Positions 37,061-48,672 of a DNA stretch of 64,000 nt are shown piece by piece. Every line of letters starts with the position of its first letter. Within the stretch, counting starts at the first letter, position 1. A program made the translations under genes and the position numbers. The notes under the pieces were generated by a model. The model did no database searches. It worked only from the letters and a program-made list of their open reading frames with translations, and was not told the origin of the DNA. The DNA is from Saccharum officinarum (taxonomy: Eukaryota > Streptophyta > Magnoliopsida > Poales > Poaceae). The stretch lies in assembly GCA_020631735.1 (NCBI GenBank), contig CM036215.1, positions 14,410,346 to 14,474,345 of the forward strand. The letters are read 5' to 3'.

Positions 37061-39622
37061 TCATATGACTATATTGCCTTTCTTTCTTTTTTTTCTTTTC
37101 TTTTTTTTATATTCCTCATGGGCCTCTCTCTTTCTTCCTCCTCGTCACGACGGGCTCTGGCCCTCTCTCCTTCTTCCTTGGCCACGCCCACACCCTGCCG
37201 CACCCGTGCCCCACCACCGGCGGTCGCGAGACCAAGCAGGCATGAAAGAATTTCTATGCAACAGTGTCGCGGCAAGTTTTTTGTGCGACACCCTCACGTG
37301 CGTTCTGTGACCAATCAGGTGCTCAGTCCCGCTTTCCTCACATAGATGGAATCTGTCTGGGCGGGATTTGTATATTTTTGAGTTTAACGGGGGACGAAGA
37401 GTCCCCACCTGACTTGTATTACCACTGATGTTGGAAATTCCGGTGGGTGGATAGGGTTCAAGGAACACAATTTTCAGGGCTTGAAGCGGAGTTACATAAA
37501 GTAGGAGCAGTGAGGGGGAGAGCAGATTACATAAGTAGGATTTGTATTTCAACGTGACGGAAAACATGGTGCGACACCTCCTCATACAATTTTTTTTTCT
37601 CGGCAGCCGCACTCGTGCCCCACCGGCGACGTGTCTCGGCCACGCCCGCGCCCCGCCGGCCCCAGCGCGAGCCTCGGCGTCTCCAGCAGATGCGCTCCGA
37701 TCCCCGACGACCGCTTGTGCGGCGAGCATTGGTGGCTGTGCCCCTCAGCCCCAGCGGCGCGCGGCGAGCCCCGGCAGGCCGCGTCCATGGTGTTCCTTGC
37801 GCCCGCGTGCTCTTTCCCAGCGGGGGCACATGCAGCCTTTTATGTCTATATTGGACGCCACTTGTGTCAGTTGAAAATGAGATAAGCTTGGAAAAAAAAT
37901 TTGATCACAACAACTTATGAAGCTGTTGGTAAAGATGTGCCAAACAAAGCCTTCGTAATTAGTGAAAATTCATTTTTTATACTAATAATATAAAGATATA
38001 CGGTAACCGAGTGGAATGGGGTGAACGGGCCGCGGATTGGGTGACCGGCGGCATATTCATTTGGGCCGGATCGACTTAACCGAACGGTCCATCTCATGCC
38101 GTCATCGACTTGCCATGGCCACGTGCCCACGTCCATCTCTCAAAAAAAAAAAAAAAGTGCCCACGTCCTCTCCAGTCTACACGGCGGCCGCCGCCGGCAC
38201 CCCCGTCGAGAGGTCTCAACTCCCAAGTAACCAAATGGCCGCAAACCACTCAGACCGCCGCAGCTCTCTCCGGCGAGGAAGGAGGTCAGGTCGAGGAGCT
38301 CGGAGGCGCGGCGGTGGGCGAGGTCCGCGCACTCTCATTCACACTGACGAGCCACAACGCGACGCCGCCCTCGCCCCACGCCGTCCGGCTGCCCGCGCGA
38401 CCCTAACCTCCTCCCCCGCCGCACTTGTAGAGATTGGTGCTCAATTAACATCCGACTGATCAAGTAAGCGCACATCAGCATATATCTATTCCGAACAAAT
38501 TGCAGTTCGGTTCACATGTGTTTCTTTGGTTTTCTTTTCGTTCCATTGCGTCCGGTTGGTTGGATTCCTGAAGCAAGTTGCGGCGATATAAGGTACACGT
38601 GGAGCATCCGAATGTTGCCCTGTACACGGTAAACTACTCTCTTTGTGCAGGTCAGACGTTTGAATTCAACGTATCTAGATATCTCCACTTTGTTAATTCC
38701 ACGCTGAGCCTTCATTGTCAACACCGTCACTGTTATCCTGTGCTTGCGTGCGGTTGTCTGCACCCATGTTGGTCTTTCATGTTGCACTCATACTACCTGC
38801 AAAACTATTCTAACTTATCTCAAGCCATTGCTGTCCATCAAGAATTTTTCACGGAACTTGCATCAGCATTTGACGCTGTGATTAATAATGTCTTTAGGGT
38901 GTCTAAAGAAAGGTTTCCTTTTTGTGTTGTTGCCATGTTTAGAGAGGAGTTCATGGTTTCTTTTTCTTTCACCATGCAGGATTGTCTTCATTTGAAGAAT
39001 AATTGTAGCTGCGGATAATGATTAATGAGGTGCAATGGCTTTGCCTTGAGATTTACCGCGAGTGTCCACCAAAGGCACCTCAAAGGGAAATGCCCAATGG
39101 GGATGCAAGGTTTCCAGGTGAATAATGATCCTCGTAACATGCATCTGAAACACAACCTCATAAAATCCTACATGAAGCGCACATGCCTTTTTTCTTGAGC
39201 ATTGGTGCAAATATATTCCCTAAATGAGTGAAGGATGGTATATTTGTGTAGGATACAACTCTCTATTCTATTGCTCTTACCTTTTTTTTTGCTTATTTAT
39301 TGTCTGTTACCTTCAGATATAACATGTTTTAACTGCTGGTTGAAAATGGTGTGTGGGCTATATCATCCCTCCAGTTCTCACCTAAAAAACTAAAAAGTTG
39401 TCCATCTTAGGATACATGGAAAATGTCAAATCAAATAATGTTAATTGATTGCTACAGATAAGCTAAATGAAGCAAAACTATGCTAGGAATATGTCGAATC
39501 AAGGAATATTATCCATGTTGAAGAAAAACTCTATTTTTCTTGAACCGCGTTTGAACTTTCAACCAATGTCAGCCAATTCAGTTATCATCTTTGATTAAAC
39601 TACCAATTCTCATGGCCAGGGC
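37061..39622. other. unassigned intergenic region
   Basis: This contains GC-rich patches (37140-37230, 37600-37830, 38170-38420) with overlapping small ORFs in several frames and no conserved motif. Short shared pieces around GTGCGACACC at about 37285 and 37570 hint at an old element. A 440-bp open stretch (38578-39015) is not recognisable. At 38123-38168 a poly-A tract lies between two copies of a 12-bp sequence. I see no supportable gene. Confidence 0.3.
38123..38168 (+). repeat. micro-insertion: poly-A tract flanked by a 12-bp direct repeat
   Basis: GTGCCCACGTCC occurs at 38123-38134 and again at 38157-38168. Between them are 22 bp ending in 15 A. A target-site duplication around a poly-A tail is the mark of LINE-type target-primed reverse transcription, here of almost nothing but the tail. 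Confidence 0.55.
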
Positions 39623-39654
39623 TTTGCATTGTTTAACTGCAACACGCTAGACAT

Positions 39655-39795
39655 AATTTTTTTTTCTCGAATATGCAGGAGGACTGCATATCATTGCATT
39701 AAGAGAAGGAGAGTTAGGCCAAAATGGCCATAAACAGCGTACAAACACACACCCACAAACACCTACACCATTCGCCCATGAACACCGGGCTGAAC
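39655..39795 (-). mobile_element. 5'-truncated LINE-like 3' end
   Basis: On the minus strand, a segment with CTTAATGCAATGATATGCAG and CTCCTGCATATTCGAG ends in a poly-A run (TTTTTTTT at 39657-39664 on the plus strand). This resembles the 3' end of common grass LINEs. It sits exactly where the first 230 or so codons of the receptor-kinase pseudogene are missing, so its insertion or a linked deletion probably truncated that gene. Confidence 0.5.
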
Positions 39796-39803
39796 TTTTA
39801 CCA

Positions 39804-41515
39804 GGTGTTCTTGATAACCTGGGGCAGTTTACAGCAAATGATAACACAAGCTTTGTTTCAGCAGATTGGGGTCCAGGTATCAAGAGGAGATTAACACTGG
39901 ATTACGATGGCAATCTGAGGCTTTATAGCTTGAATGACAGCGACGGGAGCTGGTCGGTTTCTTGGATGGCTTTCTCTCAGCCTTGTGAAATACATGATAT
40001 ATGTGGTTGGAATGGTATTTGTGTTTACACACCAGTTCCAGACTGCTCCTGCCCTCCTGGTTATGTGGTTAGGGATCCAACTGACTGGAGCAAAGGCTGC
40101 AAACCAAAATTCAACATCTCCTGCAGTGGTGATCAGCAAATGGGCTTTGTGAGCCTTCCTCAAACTGACTTCTGGGGTTCTGATTTTGACTACATCCCAA
40201 TGACGTCACTGGATGCTTGCACCACTCTGTGCTTGGATACCTGCTCCTGCCTAGCTTTTGAGTGCAAACCAGATAGCAATGGCTGCTACTTGAAGTCTGT
40301 TCTCTTAAATGGAAAGACTGCACACCTGAAGGTTCCTCAGAGCCTTTTGTCTGAAACAATCTCATCTGTTCCTCAAAATAGTGAAATCCTAGATTGCAAT
40401 ACATCAAGTGCAAAAGTAGAAGTTCTAGTATTCAATCCTGATGCACATAGTAATGGTGGAAACAGTACGATGTGGCACTACTATGGGTTCCTTGCAGCAT
40501 TTTTTCTTATGGAGGTCTGCTTCATTGCATTTGGTTGGTGGTTCATGGAAAGAAAACAATCAACACAATTGAAGATTTGCGAGGAAGGTTACAGGATGGT
40601 AACAGATCATTTCCGTAACTTTACCTACAAGGAGCTGAGGGAGGCTACTAAGAATTTCAAGGATGAGCTTGGTCATGGGAGGTATGGCTTTGTGTAGAAG
40701 GGTATTCTACATGATAAACGTGTAGTCGCTGTCAAGAAGCTCAGAGATGTGAAGCGAGGAGAAGATGAGTTCCAGACAGAGGTCAGTGTGGTTGGGCGAA
40801 TCTACCATATGAATCTGGTGAGAGTAAGGGGTGTATGTTCAGAACAGAAGCATCGGTTGCTGGTCGTAGAGTATGTTGATAATGGATCACTGGCAATGAT
40901 CTTGTTTGGCAACCAGGGACTACTGCAATGGGATCAGAGGTACAAGATTGCAGTTGGTGTGGCCAAAGGGTTGGCCTACCTTCACCATGAGTGCTATGAT
41001 TGGATCGTCCACTGTGACCTTAAACCTGAGAGGCTGAGAACATACTCCTGGACCAGGATTTTGAGCCCAAGATCAGTGACTTTGGGGTTGCAAAGCTGCT
41101 ACAGAGAGATCAAACTGATCCAAACATGTCAAAGGTTCGTGGGACCAGAGGCTATGCTGCTCCAGAATGGGCCTCCAACATTCCCATAAATGAAAAGGTG
41201 GATGTGTATAGCTACGGAGTGGTGCTTCTCGAATTAGTCACAGGGCGAAGAGCCTCTGAGTTGGCAGCAATTGGTACTGGTGATGCAGAGGTTGCTATGA
41301 GACAATTAGTATGGACAATCAGAGAGAAGCTGAAATCCGGTGACCTGTCATGGAATACTCACTTTGTGGATCCTAAATTGAATGGCAACATCGTGCACTC
41401 AGAAGTTTTGTTGATGCTGGAGGTAGCTGCCATGTGCTTGGAGAAATAGAGGAGCCAGAGACCAAGCATGAACGATATAGTGGAGAAGTTTGAGTTCCAT
41501 TCCTCTAATAAATAA
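39804..41515 (+). pseudogene. 5'-truncated S-domain (G-type lectin) receptor-like kinase pseudogene
   Basis: This is a paralogue of the gene at 44227-46629, in the same orientation 2.7 kb upstream. Homology starts at the GVLDNLGQF segment, so the signal peptide and the B-lectin domain are gone. EGF-like (about 39980-40080), PAN-like, transmembrane (about 40475-40545) and kinase regions follow. Three lesions are visible: TAG at 40695-40697 in place of the Tyr of the VYKG glycine-loop motif, an 8-bp insertion AGGCTGAG at 41031-41038 (partial tandem duplication) that shifts the frame after HCDLKPE, and TAG at 41447-41449 before the RPSM motif. The final stop is at 41513-41515. The residues around the lesions are still well conserved, so inactivation looks fairly recent. 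Confidence 0.88.
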
Positions 41516-43206
41516 TAAATTGGGCAACTTATGTGCATTTATGATCTTTCATATGCGAAACTTCTGTGGTAATTTAGAATGCAGTCCTTAGTACCTCCAT
41601 GGTTTGTTCATTTCAACATTCTAAGATGCTGCTATTGCTGTTTTCAGTAATTATGGTGAGCATGAGCTCCTTATGTTACCTTGTCTTGTAAATTATTTTA
41701 GTTTCTAATTTGGCGGTCCCCTCTTTAGCCTCTCGTATAGGGCATCTTAAGTGTCTCTCTAATTTGACCTTGTATGCTTGTTATCTGTGGACTTCAGAGC
41801 ATTCCTATGGTCTCTGTCCAATCAACATAGATACCAGGGAAGAGTTAAATACATATCATGTTTATTTGCAGCAGTATTAAATTCCTGAAGAGGGATTACC
41901 TCTAGTTATTTTTATGCCTAGGACGCTATGACACTGATGCGACTTGAGTAATAAGGTGACACGAGTTCTGTTTGGGCTTTCTTTTGTTTCTCTTTCAACT
42001 TGACTATGTGCAGCCTAGCATTGTAGTAGAGAGAATAGGCTATATTACAGAATTGTTGAAAATCTGATTAAAAAGTTTATTTACCCAGAAGTAAAGTGTT
42101 CGCTTTTTTTAAGGTGGCAGTATAGCCTGACATATTGTAGACTTTAGATCCCTAAATTGGAAGAAAACGTCTGAAGCAATTTTGATGTTACTGATATAGT
42201 TTTATAGATTGTTAAATTTATGATAAAGAAAATCTGCAATGACATCATTGTATTATTTTGATATATTAATCATATAGTTTCATTTGATTAGTGACGGTGA
42301 TAAGTTTGGGGTTCCAGTTCAAAATTTCTTTTCCCTAATCCTTATCCTTAATAACATCACAAAGTATTGTAGTGTGTATTTTTATTCACCTGCAGTGTTC
42401 CAATTTTCCAGGACTTGTTGTCAACCAAAGCTTTGAATGAACTTCTATCAAGAGAATACAAAACTATGCCCCATGCTGGATTGGTCATTTTATTCATGGA
42501 GCTGTTTAAAATTACTTGCATTGAGATTATAGTATGAGCTTACGAAGTTTCCAGCAATATTATATTCCCAAAGAGAGATCATATGTTCCAGGTATGTGAT
42601 TCTAAACAAATAAACTTCCTCATTGTTTGACATTAGAGGCTACACAACTGAATGCAAAAGTCTTCCAATCGGACAGTCACCCAAAAACGAAACTTCAGTC
42701 TCATGGTCAAGTAAATGAAAAAAAAAAGTTGCGGGATAAACCTTTGGAACCTTCTCCCCCTCCTCCCATGTAGAAGGAAGGCACAGAGGTCGATGTGGAG
42801 GACGGCAGGGCAAACACCTTCATGAAGGCCGAAGATGCCAAGCTCACAGCACGAGACACAGGCGGGCCCACTTCTGACAGCTGATCTAGGGCAATATTGG
42901 GTCTCCAATGAGAAAACAAAAAAGAATACCTTCAGAGCTCCCAGTGGAGATCCGCAACGTCTTCTCACTTTCATTCATTTTATGTTGATTTTCATTTAAA
43001 TTGACTGATTTCATTCATGTTCTCATCTAATTCCTTGAACCATTAAGTCTTACCTTTAGCTTTGCCAATTGAAGGTTTAAGTCCAAGGCTAAGGTTTGAA
43101 CAAAAACTGAAGTCGCAAATAAAATAAACGAAAGAAAAAAACCCGATTATAGTCATTGTCAATATAGATAACCCAAAAATGTACTCTTTTTCTCTTCTTT
43201 TTTTCT
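41516..43206. other. intergenic region between the kinase paralogues
   Basis: Mostly AT-rich sequence without a supportable gene. A minus-strand segment at about 42919-42710 reads as a Ser/Val-rich peptide (LSEVGPPVSRAVSLASSAF) with better composition than its surroundings. It may be a gene fragment, but I do not recognise it. Confidence 0.3.
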
Positions 43207-44160
43207 CTATATGTATGTAGTATTCCCCATCAAATCGTAACACTTTTACTATTGTAGTACGGTCACAGAACGTGTTTGTGCTGTACTAATGAATTTTGTT
43301 ACATTCTTAAACAGCAGGCGAAGAACTGACAGCCCTTAAAATGAAAAAACTCAGTAGTTTGTTGGATTGACAGGCTGTTGAAATTAAAAATTATTATGAT
43401 GAAGATGTGTAAAATCAATCATATGGTGATTGAGGTAGTTGAATGGAAGAAATACAGTTTGTAGTGTTGGCCACATATAGAAAACTTGTTCTCACCACCT
43501 TCCATGTCAGTTCAACTGATTATGTCATAGTTTTAAATTAGGAACGTAAACCACTTCCATGTGCTTGATGCATTGTTTAACTGCAAGTCTGCAACATGAT
43601 GAATATACTGGCACAACCATGGAAGCACCAAGTACCAGCATGCATCTAAGATACTCCTCTCCTTTTTTTAGAAATGAAAGATACTCCTCTCCTTCCTCTA
43701 TCTCCTTTTTCTCTATATGTATGTAATATTCCCCATCAAATCAAAACATTTTACTATTATAGTACTGTCACAGAACGTGTTTGTGCTGTAATAACGAATT
43801 TTATTAGATTCTTAAACAATAGATGATGACAACCCTTAACATGAAATTTCAGTACCTTGTTGGATTGACAGGCTGTTGGAATTAAAAAATAGTTACGATG
43901 TAGATGTGTAAAGTCAACTGTATGGAGATTGAGGTAGTTGAATAGGAGAATTACAGTTTGGAGTGTTGGCTGCGTATAGAAAATTTGTTCTCACCAACTT
44001 CCAAGTCAGTTCAACTGATATGCCATAGTTTTAAATTAGGAACATAAACCACTTCCATGTCCTTGATGAATTGTTTAACTGCAAGTCTGCAACATGGTCA
44101 ATATAGTGGCACAACCATGGGAGCACCAAGAACCAGCATGCATCTAAGCTACCCCTCTCC
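43207..44160 (+). repeat. tandem duplication of about 455 bp upstream of the receptor kinase gene
   Basis: Unit 1 (about 43207-43664) and unit 2 (about 43712-44160) both start TCTCTATATGTATGTA. Both continue through ATTCCCCATCAAATC, CACAGAACGTGTTTGTGCTG and TTGGATTGACAGGCTGTTG, and end CCAGCATGCATCTAAG. They differ by scattered substitutions and small indels. Unit 2 ends about 65 bp before the start codon, so the duplication covers the presumed promoter. A related piece (GCATTGTTTAACTGCAA) precedes the pseudogene at about 39625. Confidence 0.85.
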
Positions 44161-44226
44161 TTCCTCTATCTGATCAGTAGCAGCATTTGTCCTCTTTACC
44201 CTCGTATCTTGTGCATACTGTGTATC

Positions 44227-46629
44227 ATGGTGAATCAGTTTTTGATGCTACACCTTACATTCCTTTTGATCTGTTCCCTTTTAGATGAAAGAGTAGCAGA
44301 GATTGCTCATGCCACTTACCTTCATAGAGGATCTTCCCTCTCCGTGAAGCAAGCCTCTGATGTCATAACATCACCGGATGGCTCCTTCTCATTTGGCTTA
44401 TACAATCTCTCATCCACTGCCTTCACCTTGTCAATCTGGTTCACCAATGCAGCTGACAGGACCATCGCCTGGACTGCGAACCGAGGCCGCCCCGTGCACG
44501 GGAGTGGATCAAAGGTTACACTGAACAAGGATGGCAGCATGGTTCTCAAGGACTATGATGGTACGGTTGTGTGGAAAGTCAGAAAAAGATCTGCTGTGGT
44601 TGATCATGTGGAGCTCATGGACACCGGGAACCTTGTGATGGTGGATCAAGGAGGCAACATCCTGTGGCAAAGCTTTGACCATCCGACCGACACTCTGCTA
44701 CCAGGTCAGCCACTAACAGCCACCACGAAGCTGGTATCAACCAATCCCTCTCACCAGTCAAGTTACTACACATTGCGCTTTGATGAACGGTACATTCTGT
44801 CACTTTCTTATGATGGGCCAGATATTTACAACCTCTACTGGCCTAACCCTGACCAAAATAGCTGGTCGAACTACAGGATCTTGTATAAGAGCGGTAGGAG
44901 AGGTGTGCTTGATAAGCTTGGGCAATTTGAGGCTAGTGACAACACAAGCTTTATTGCTTCTGATTGGGGTTTGGAGATTAAGAGGAGGCTGACGCTAGAC
45001 TATGATGGAAATCTTAGGCTTTACAGCCTAAACGAGTCAGATGGAAGCTGGTACATCTCTTGGATGGCTTTCTCCCAGCTCTGTGACATTCATGGCCTAT
45101 GTGGTTCGAATGGACTATGTGTTTACACACCAGCAGCGGCCTGCACTTGTCCTCATGGTTATGTAGTTGTTGATCTGAATGATTGGAGCAAAGGCTGCAA
45201 GCCACAGTTCAACATCACCTGTGGAAAAGGTGTTCAGCAGATGGGCTTCCTGGTCATTCCTTGGACAGACTTCTGGGGCTCTGATACGGACTTTGTCATG
45301 TCTGCATCCCTGGACACTTGCAGGGAATTGTGCTTGGCAAGTTGCTCCTGTGTAGCATTCGTGTACAAAGTTTATCCACATCCACATGGGTGCTTCTTGA
45401 AATCTGGTCTCTTCAACGGCAAGACAACTCCAGGGTACCCTGGTGTTGCATATGTCAAGGTTCCTGAGAGCTTTCTGTCTCACTCACAGGCAAATTCCTC
45501 TGACTCTGCCCATGGTCATGTTTGCAATGCATCAAGAACACATACATTCAATTATGCTGCCAGCAGAGTTGATGAAAAGGGTATGGCATGGTACTACTAC
45601 TACTCGTTCCTAGCTGCATTCTTTCTTGTTGAGCTCTGTTTCATTGCTGTTGGTTGGTGGTTCATGACAAGAAAACAGTCGGTACGTTCGGCAATATGGG
45701 CAGCGGAGGATGAGGAAGGTTTCCGAGTGGTAGCAGATCATTTCCGTAGTTTCACCCACAAGGAATTGCAGAAGGCTACTAACAATTTCATGGATGAGCT
45801 TGGCCACGGCCGACATGGGTCTGTGTACAAGGGCATTCTACATGACAATCGAGTAGTTGCCATCAAGAAGCTCAAAGACATGAAGGCGGGCGAAGCAGAG
45901 TTTGAGACAGAGGTGAGTGTGATTGGGAGGATCTACCATATGAATCTGGTGAGAGTAATGGGTGTATGTTCAGAGGGTGCCCACCGGCTGCTGGTCTATG
46001 AATTTGTGGAGAATGGTTCACTGGCCATGTTCTTGTTCGGTAGCAAGGGATTACTACTGCAATGGCATCAGAGATACAAGATTGCAGTCGGAGTGGCTAA
46101 GGGACTGGCCTACCTTCACCATGAGTGTATGGACTGGGTCGTCCACTGCGACGTGAAGCCTGAGAACATACTTCTGGACGAGGAGTTTGAGCCCAAGATC
46201 AGCGACTTTGGGTTCGCAAAGCTGCTGCAAAGGGACGAGTCTAATTCTGACATGTCCAAGGTTCGAGGAACTAGAGGCTACATGGCTCCAGAATGGGTAT
46301 CAAGCGCTCCTGTGACTGAGAAGGTGGATGTGTACAGCTTCGGAGTTGTGCTTCTGGAGTTAGTGATGGGCCTTCGGGTGTTTGAGTTACCAACAAATGG
46401 CTCCGGGGATGCAGAGTCTGCATTGAGGCAACTGCTATCGACGATTGGAGAAAACATGAAAATTAGCGATGGAAATTGGATCGATGACCTTGTGGATCCT
46501 AGATTGAATGGCAATTTCGTGCGGTCAGAAGTGTTACTGATGCTTGAGGTGGCTGCTCTGTGTTTGGAACAGGACAAAAACCAGAGACCGAGCATGAGTA
46601 ATGTAGTGCAGAATTTCCTCTGCAGATAA
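44227..46629 (+). CDS. S-domain (G-type lectin) receptor-like serine/threonine kinase, intact
   Basis: A single uninterrupted exon of 800 codons. The frame is open upstream to a TTG at 44209, but the first ATG is at 44227, with A at -3 and G at +4, and it gives a normal signal peptide (MVNQFLMLHLTFLLICSLL). Domains: signal peptide about 1-28; B-lectin about 33-165 with WQSFDHPTDTLLPGQ; S-locus and EGF-like Cys-rich part about 200-330; PAN-like about 332-415; transmembrane about 456-480; kinase about 525-795. Kinase residues are present: glycine loop LGHGRHGSVYKG, Lys547 in VAIKK, HCDVKPEN with Asp642, DFG 660-662, APE 687-689 and RPSM near the end. Cys before the catalytic Asp makes it a non-RD kinase. 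It should span the plasma membrane, sense an extracellular ligand and signal inside. Family and size resemble maize ZmPK1. The ligand is unknown. Confidence 0.93.
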   Translation: MVNQFLMLHLTFLLICSLLDERVAEIAHATYLHRGSSLSVKQASDVITSPDGSFSFGLYNLSSTAFTLSIWFTNAADRTIAWTANRGRPVHGSGSKVTLNKDGSMVLKDYDGTVVWKVRKRSAVVDHVELMDTGNLVMVDQGGNILWQSFDHPTDTLLPGQPLTATTKLVSTNPSHQSSYYTLRFDERYILSLSYDGPDIYNLYWPNPDQNSWSNYRILYKSGRRGVLDKLGQFEASDNTSFIASDWGLEIKRRLTLDYDGNLRLYSLNESDGSWYISWMAFSQLCDIHGLCGSNGLCVYTPAAACTCPHGYVVVDLNDWSKGCKPQFNITCGKGVQQMGFLVIPWTDFWGSDTDFVMSASLDTCRELCLASCSCVAFVYKVYPHPHGCFLKSGLFNGKTTPGYPGVAYVKVPESFLSHSQANSSDSAHGHVCNASRTHTFNYAASRVDEKGMAWYYYYSFLAAFFLVELCFIAVGWWFMTRKQSVRSAIWAAEDEEGFRVVADHFRSFTHKELQKATNNFMDELGHGRHGSVYKGILHDNRVVAIKKLKDMKAGEAEFETEVSVIGRIYHMNLVRVMGVCSEGAHRLLVYEFVENGSLAMFLFGSKGLLLQWHQRYKIAVGVAKGLAYLHHECMDWVVHCDVKPENILLDEEFEPKISDFGFAKLLQRDESNSDMSKVRGTRGYMAPEWVSSAPVTEKVDVYSFGVVLLELVMGLRVFELPTNGSGDAESALRQLLSTIGENMKISDGNWIDDLVDPRLNGNFVRSEVLLMLEVAALCLEQDKNQRPSMSNVVQNFLCR

Positions 46630-47371
46630 TGAACCTGGCAATTCGCTAAGTACCCTATCCTCTTAGTATTTAACTATTCTCTTTCCCTTAAGTAAGTTGT
46701 GTAGTTTTGCATTCCATCTTTTTTTTTGTTACGAGGGTATAAAGTTGATTTGTTTGGTGGATGACTAATTTGATGTAAATACCCCTTTAAACTTTGAGGC
46801 ATCACTTTGGCACTGAATTGCGTGTTCTTTGAAACTTTGAAGATGCTGCTGCCTCCTGCAGTTGTTTTTGTAGTGAGTTCCTTGATCTGTTAGCATCTTT
46901 GTCTTCGATTGACTAAATATTGTCTTGTCATTCTGTTCAGAGTTGTTTTGGTTGGGTGATTACTCTGCTACTTTTGTCCTGTCTTGAATGAAGTAAGTGA
47001 CCAAACATAAACCTCTGAAGCCTTTTGTTGATGCCCTATAAGCCCTGTTCTTCACAATACTCAGTTGTCAAGTACAGTACTAGTTTGCTAGGGGAGCTGG
47101 AGCAAACATGTTTAGCTTTTCCTAATGGATGATCTGAAAAAAAAAATTCTTGCAATACCAACATCATGTCATTTCTGCTATCATGTACAGAACATCCGAC
47201 AGCTCTAATAGGGAGGTAATTTCGCTAGGCATCCCTAGAGAAAAAATCGTTTTCTAGAATTTAAAAATTAAGTCAAAGAATATAGTAAAAGAAAATTGCC
47301 TAAAACGTCTAAGCCTCAGACACAATAACCAAGGAGCACTCAAGCCTTGCGGCTTGCCGCATTCACCTTTA
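46630..47371. other. 3' flank of the receptor kinase gene
   Basis: AT-rich sequence with the expected 3' UTR at its start. No clear polyadenylation signal or second gene can be chosen by eye. Confidence 0.3.
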
Positions 47372-47498
47372 GGGCTCGTTCGTTTCAAGTAAATCCGGGC
47401 CAGGAATGATTCCTGCTAACCGAAGCTTATTCAAATTACATAGTGAACCCGGCCTGGAATATTTCCTGGTTTTCATTCCCATTCAAACGAACGTGGCC
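47372..47498. mobile_element. Tourist-like MITE (PIF/Harbinger type), 127 bp
   Basis: It starts GGGCTCGTTCGTTT and ends AAACGAACGTGGCC, terminal inverted repeats matching at 12 of 14 positions. TTA flanks it on both sides (47369-47371 and 47499-47501), the 3-bp target-site duplication typical of PIF/Harbinger elements. It lies about 740 bp after the receptor kinase stop codon. Confidence 0.85.
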
Positions 47499-47501
47499 TT
47501 A

Positions 47502-48672
47502 ATGCATTAATGCTACCGAGCCAAAGGAGAGAGATGGCGCCCATTCTCTCGTACACAAACAACCTCCTTCGTCCATTATTGTAGGCCATATTTTGGTACG
47601 AAATGATGAGAATACCTTCAAATATGGTAATATTTTGCCATTTAATTTCTCTCGTGGTATGCCAGCAGATGCAAAATCAACGTGATATATTAAATAAAGC
47701 CATAAAGGCACTTTGAAATTTAAATATACTGATGATACAACTTCTGAACTAAAACAAGTACGATTTGATCATTTTCTGGTTAAGGCTAATACTAATATAC
47801 ATTGTAAACCAACTAACGAGTTGTGTGGGGAATTTTTAGAGGGGTACAGTGCGGATGATAGTGACCTATAGCTGTTATTTTCAGGTAGTTGAGCTCACAG
47901 AAATAAGAAGTCGAGTTCTTGTAAAAACAAGGAAGGTAGCGAGAGGTTAAAATAAAAGATAAAAAAGTGAAAAAATGAAGGCCGTGTTTTAGAATTATAA
48001 TGATAGGAGAGATTCAAAGAAATGTGAGTTCTCTAACCTTACCCTTAATAAAGGATGGGTTTCATTGACTTATGTATGAGAGACCGGTCGATCGTACCAG
48101 TATAGTTTTTTTCACCTTCATTTTTAAGAATCTGTGTGGCGGTAACGAATTTTTGTACCATTGCAAGCACCTAGATGGAATTTTAGTGGTCTTTGATATA
48201 GGTGGAATTGAGGAGGGCAAATATTTTTTTTTGTAAAGTTCAAAGTTTATAAAGAAACCAATTGAAACAATATGAAGGAATGATAACAAGTGGTGATGAA
48301 GAATTAAAGTTTCATTACTAAGTATTGTAAGAAGTTGGTTGGACCATTCTCGACTTAATTAGGTCCCCTTCACGACTAAGGAGGCATGAGAAATTTGAGG
48401 CCGGTCCCCCTTCAACGAGCGGGTCATTTCGCGCCCCTACGACCACATGGACTTCATTTATTCCCAACCTAAGCCGGCAAGCATGATTTGAGCAGCAGAA
48501 GAGCATCTCCAGCAATTTCCCTACCTCACCTTCCAGTAGTCTTCCAATACCATTTTTTTGTCCACCAATATTTCCATCCTCTCACCTCAAATAAAGGGGG
48601 AGTTGCATCTCCCCAATAACATAGAGACTATCCAAACCATCAATTTTCAGCCATCTTTTTCCCTACACCCCC
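47502..48672. other. unassigned sequence between the MITE and the MULE remnant
   Basis: AT-rich and without a supportable gene. The end (about 48500-48665) has CATCTCCAGCAATTTCCC-type motifs seen in small grass MITEs, but no matching terminal inverted repeats were found. Confidence 0.3.

Noticed and set aside
36558..37345. 260-codon plus-strand frame and several opposite frames
   Set aside because: Low-complexity Arg/Ser/Ala composition in a GC-rich repeat; no start context, splice pattern or domain.
38578..39018. 146-codon open frame upstream of the kinase pseudogene
   Set aside because: Cys/His-rich by chance only; no spacing of a known finger and no start codon support.
44209..44226. Upstream start of the receptor kinase at 44209
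   Set aside because: The codon is TTG; the first ATG in frame is 44227 and gives a complete signal peptide.
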